From: CAZAGD01 sp049699975
GTDB taxonomy: Bacteria; Desulfobacterota; SM23-61
NCBI GenBank assembly: GCA_049699975.1
Contig: JBNAWB010000196.1
Location: forward strand, 1-6,681
Length of the DNA: 6,681 bases
Direction: 5' to 3'
Below, one piece after another: positions 6,646-6,681 of this stretch (its first letter is position 1; the number at the start of each line of letters is the position of its first letter). The translations under genes were made by a program, and so were the position numbers. The notes under the pieces are model-generated. The model made no database searches and was not told the origin of the DNA. It worked only from the letters and a program-made list of their open reading frames with translations.

Positions 6646-6681
6646 TCAACTTTTTTCGTGTTTTCACATCTAAAATTTGAT

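Overview
The window is ordinary bacterial chromosome, probably a metagenome-assembled contig, since a 37-base N gap (112-148) lies near its left end. It holds four complete protein genes in two convergent pairs, two sigma-A/sigma-70-type promoters and two palindromic non-coding elements. A bacterial SelB means the organism very likely makes selenoproteins. A roughly 635-residue SelB together with a UPF0182 membrane protein is familiar from thermophilic or anaerobic Clostridia such as Moorella- and Pelotomaculum-like lineages. UPF0182 also occurs in Actinobacteria, Cyanobacteria and some candidate phyla, so the lineage is not settled. Strong Shine-Dalgarno sequences and A/T-rich leaders fit a Firmicutes-like or related bacterium.

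Left part, plus strand: positions 1-307 carry no convincing gene. They contain a long two-block imperfect inverted repeat (2-205) with the N gap in its loop, then a good promoter (218-246). That promoter reads into a fumarylacetoacetate hydrolase (FAH) superfamily gene (308-1264), followed 51 bases later by a universal stress protein gene (1316-1774). These two probably form a short operon. The FAH protein keeps the metal-binding acidic triad but appears to lack the His-Glu catalytic dyad typical of its relatives.

Right part, minus strand: a strong extended -10 promoter (6617-6645) drives a 913-residue UPF0182 protein with seven predicted membrane helices (3829-6570). A 137-base gap follows, filled mostly by a palindromic element whose arms are three 9-base units each (3704-3818). 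Then comes selB (1784-3691), the selenocysteine-specific elongation factor. selB is the only one of the four genes without a visible Shine-Dalgarno sequence, and the palindrome ends 12 bases before its start codon. selA and the selenocysteine tRNA gene are not in the window.

The usp and selB genes converge with only 9 bases between stop codons and no convincing terminator, so their transcripts may overlap. None of the four reading frames contains an in-frame TGA that would suggest a selenoprotein. I see no mobile-element transposase, CRISPR array, tRNA or rRNA. The points most worth a second look are the two palindromic elements, the altered FAH active site and the unusual selB leader. I find no clear new multi-gene system.
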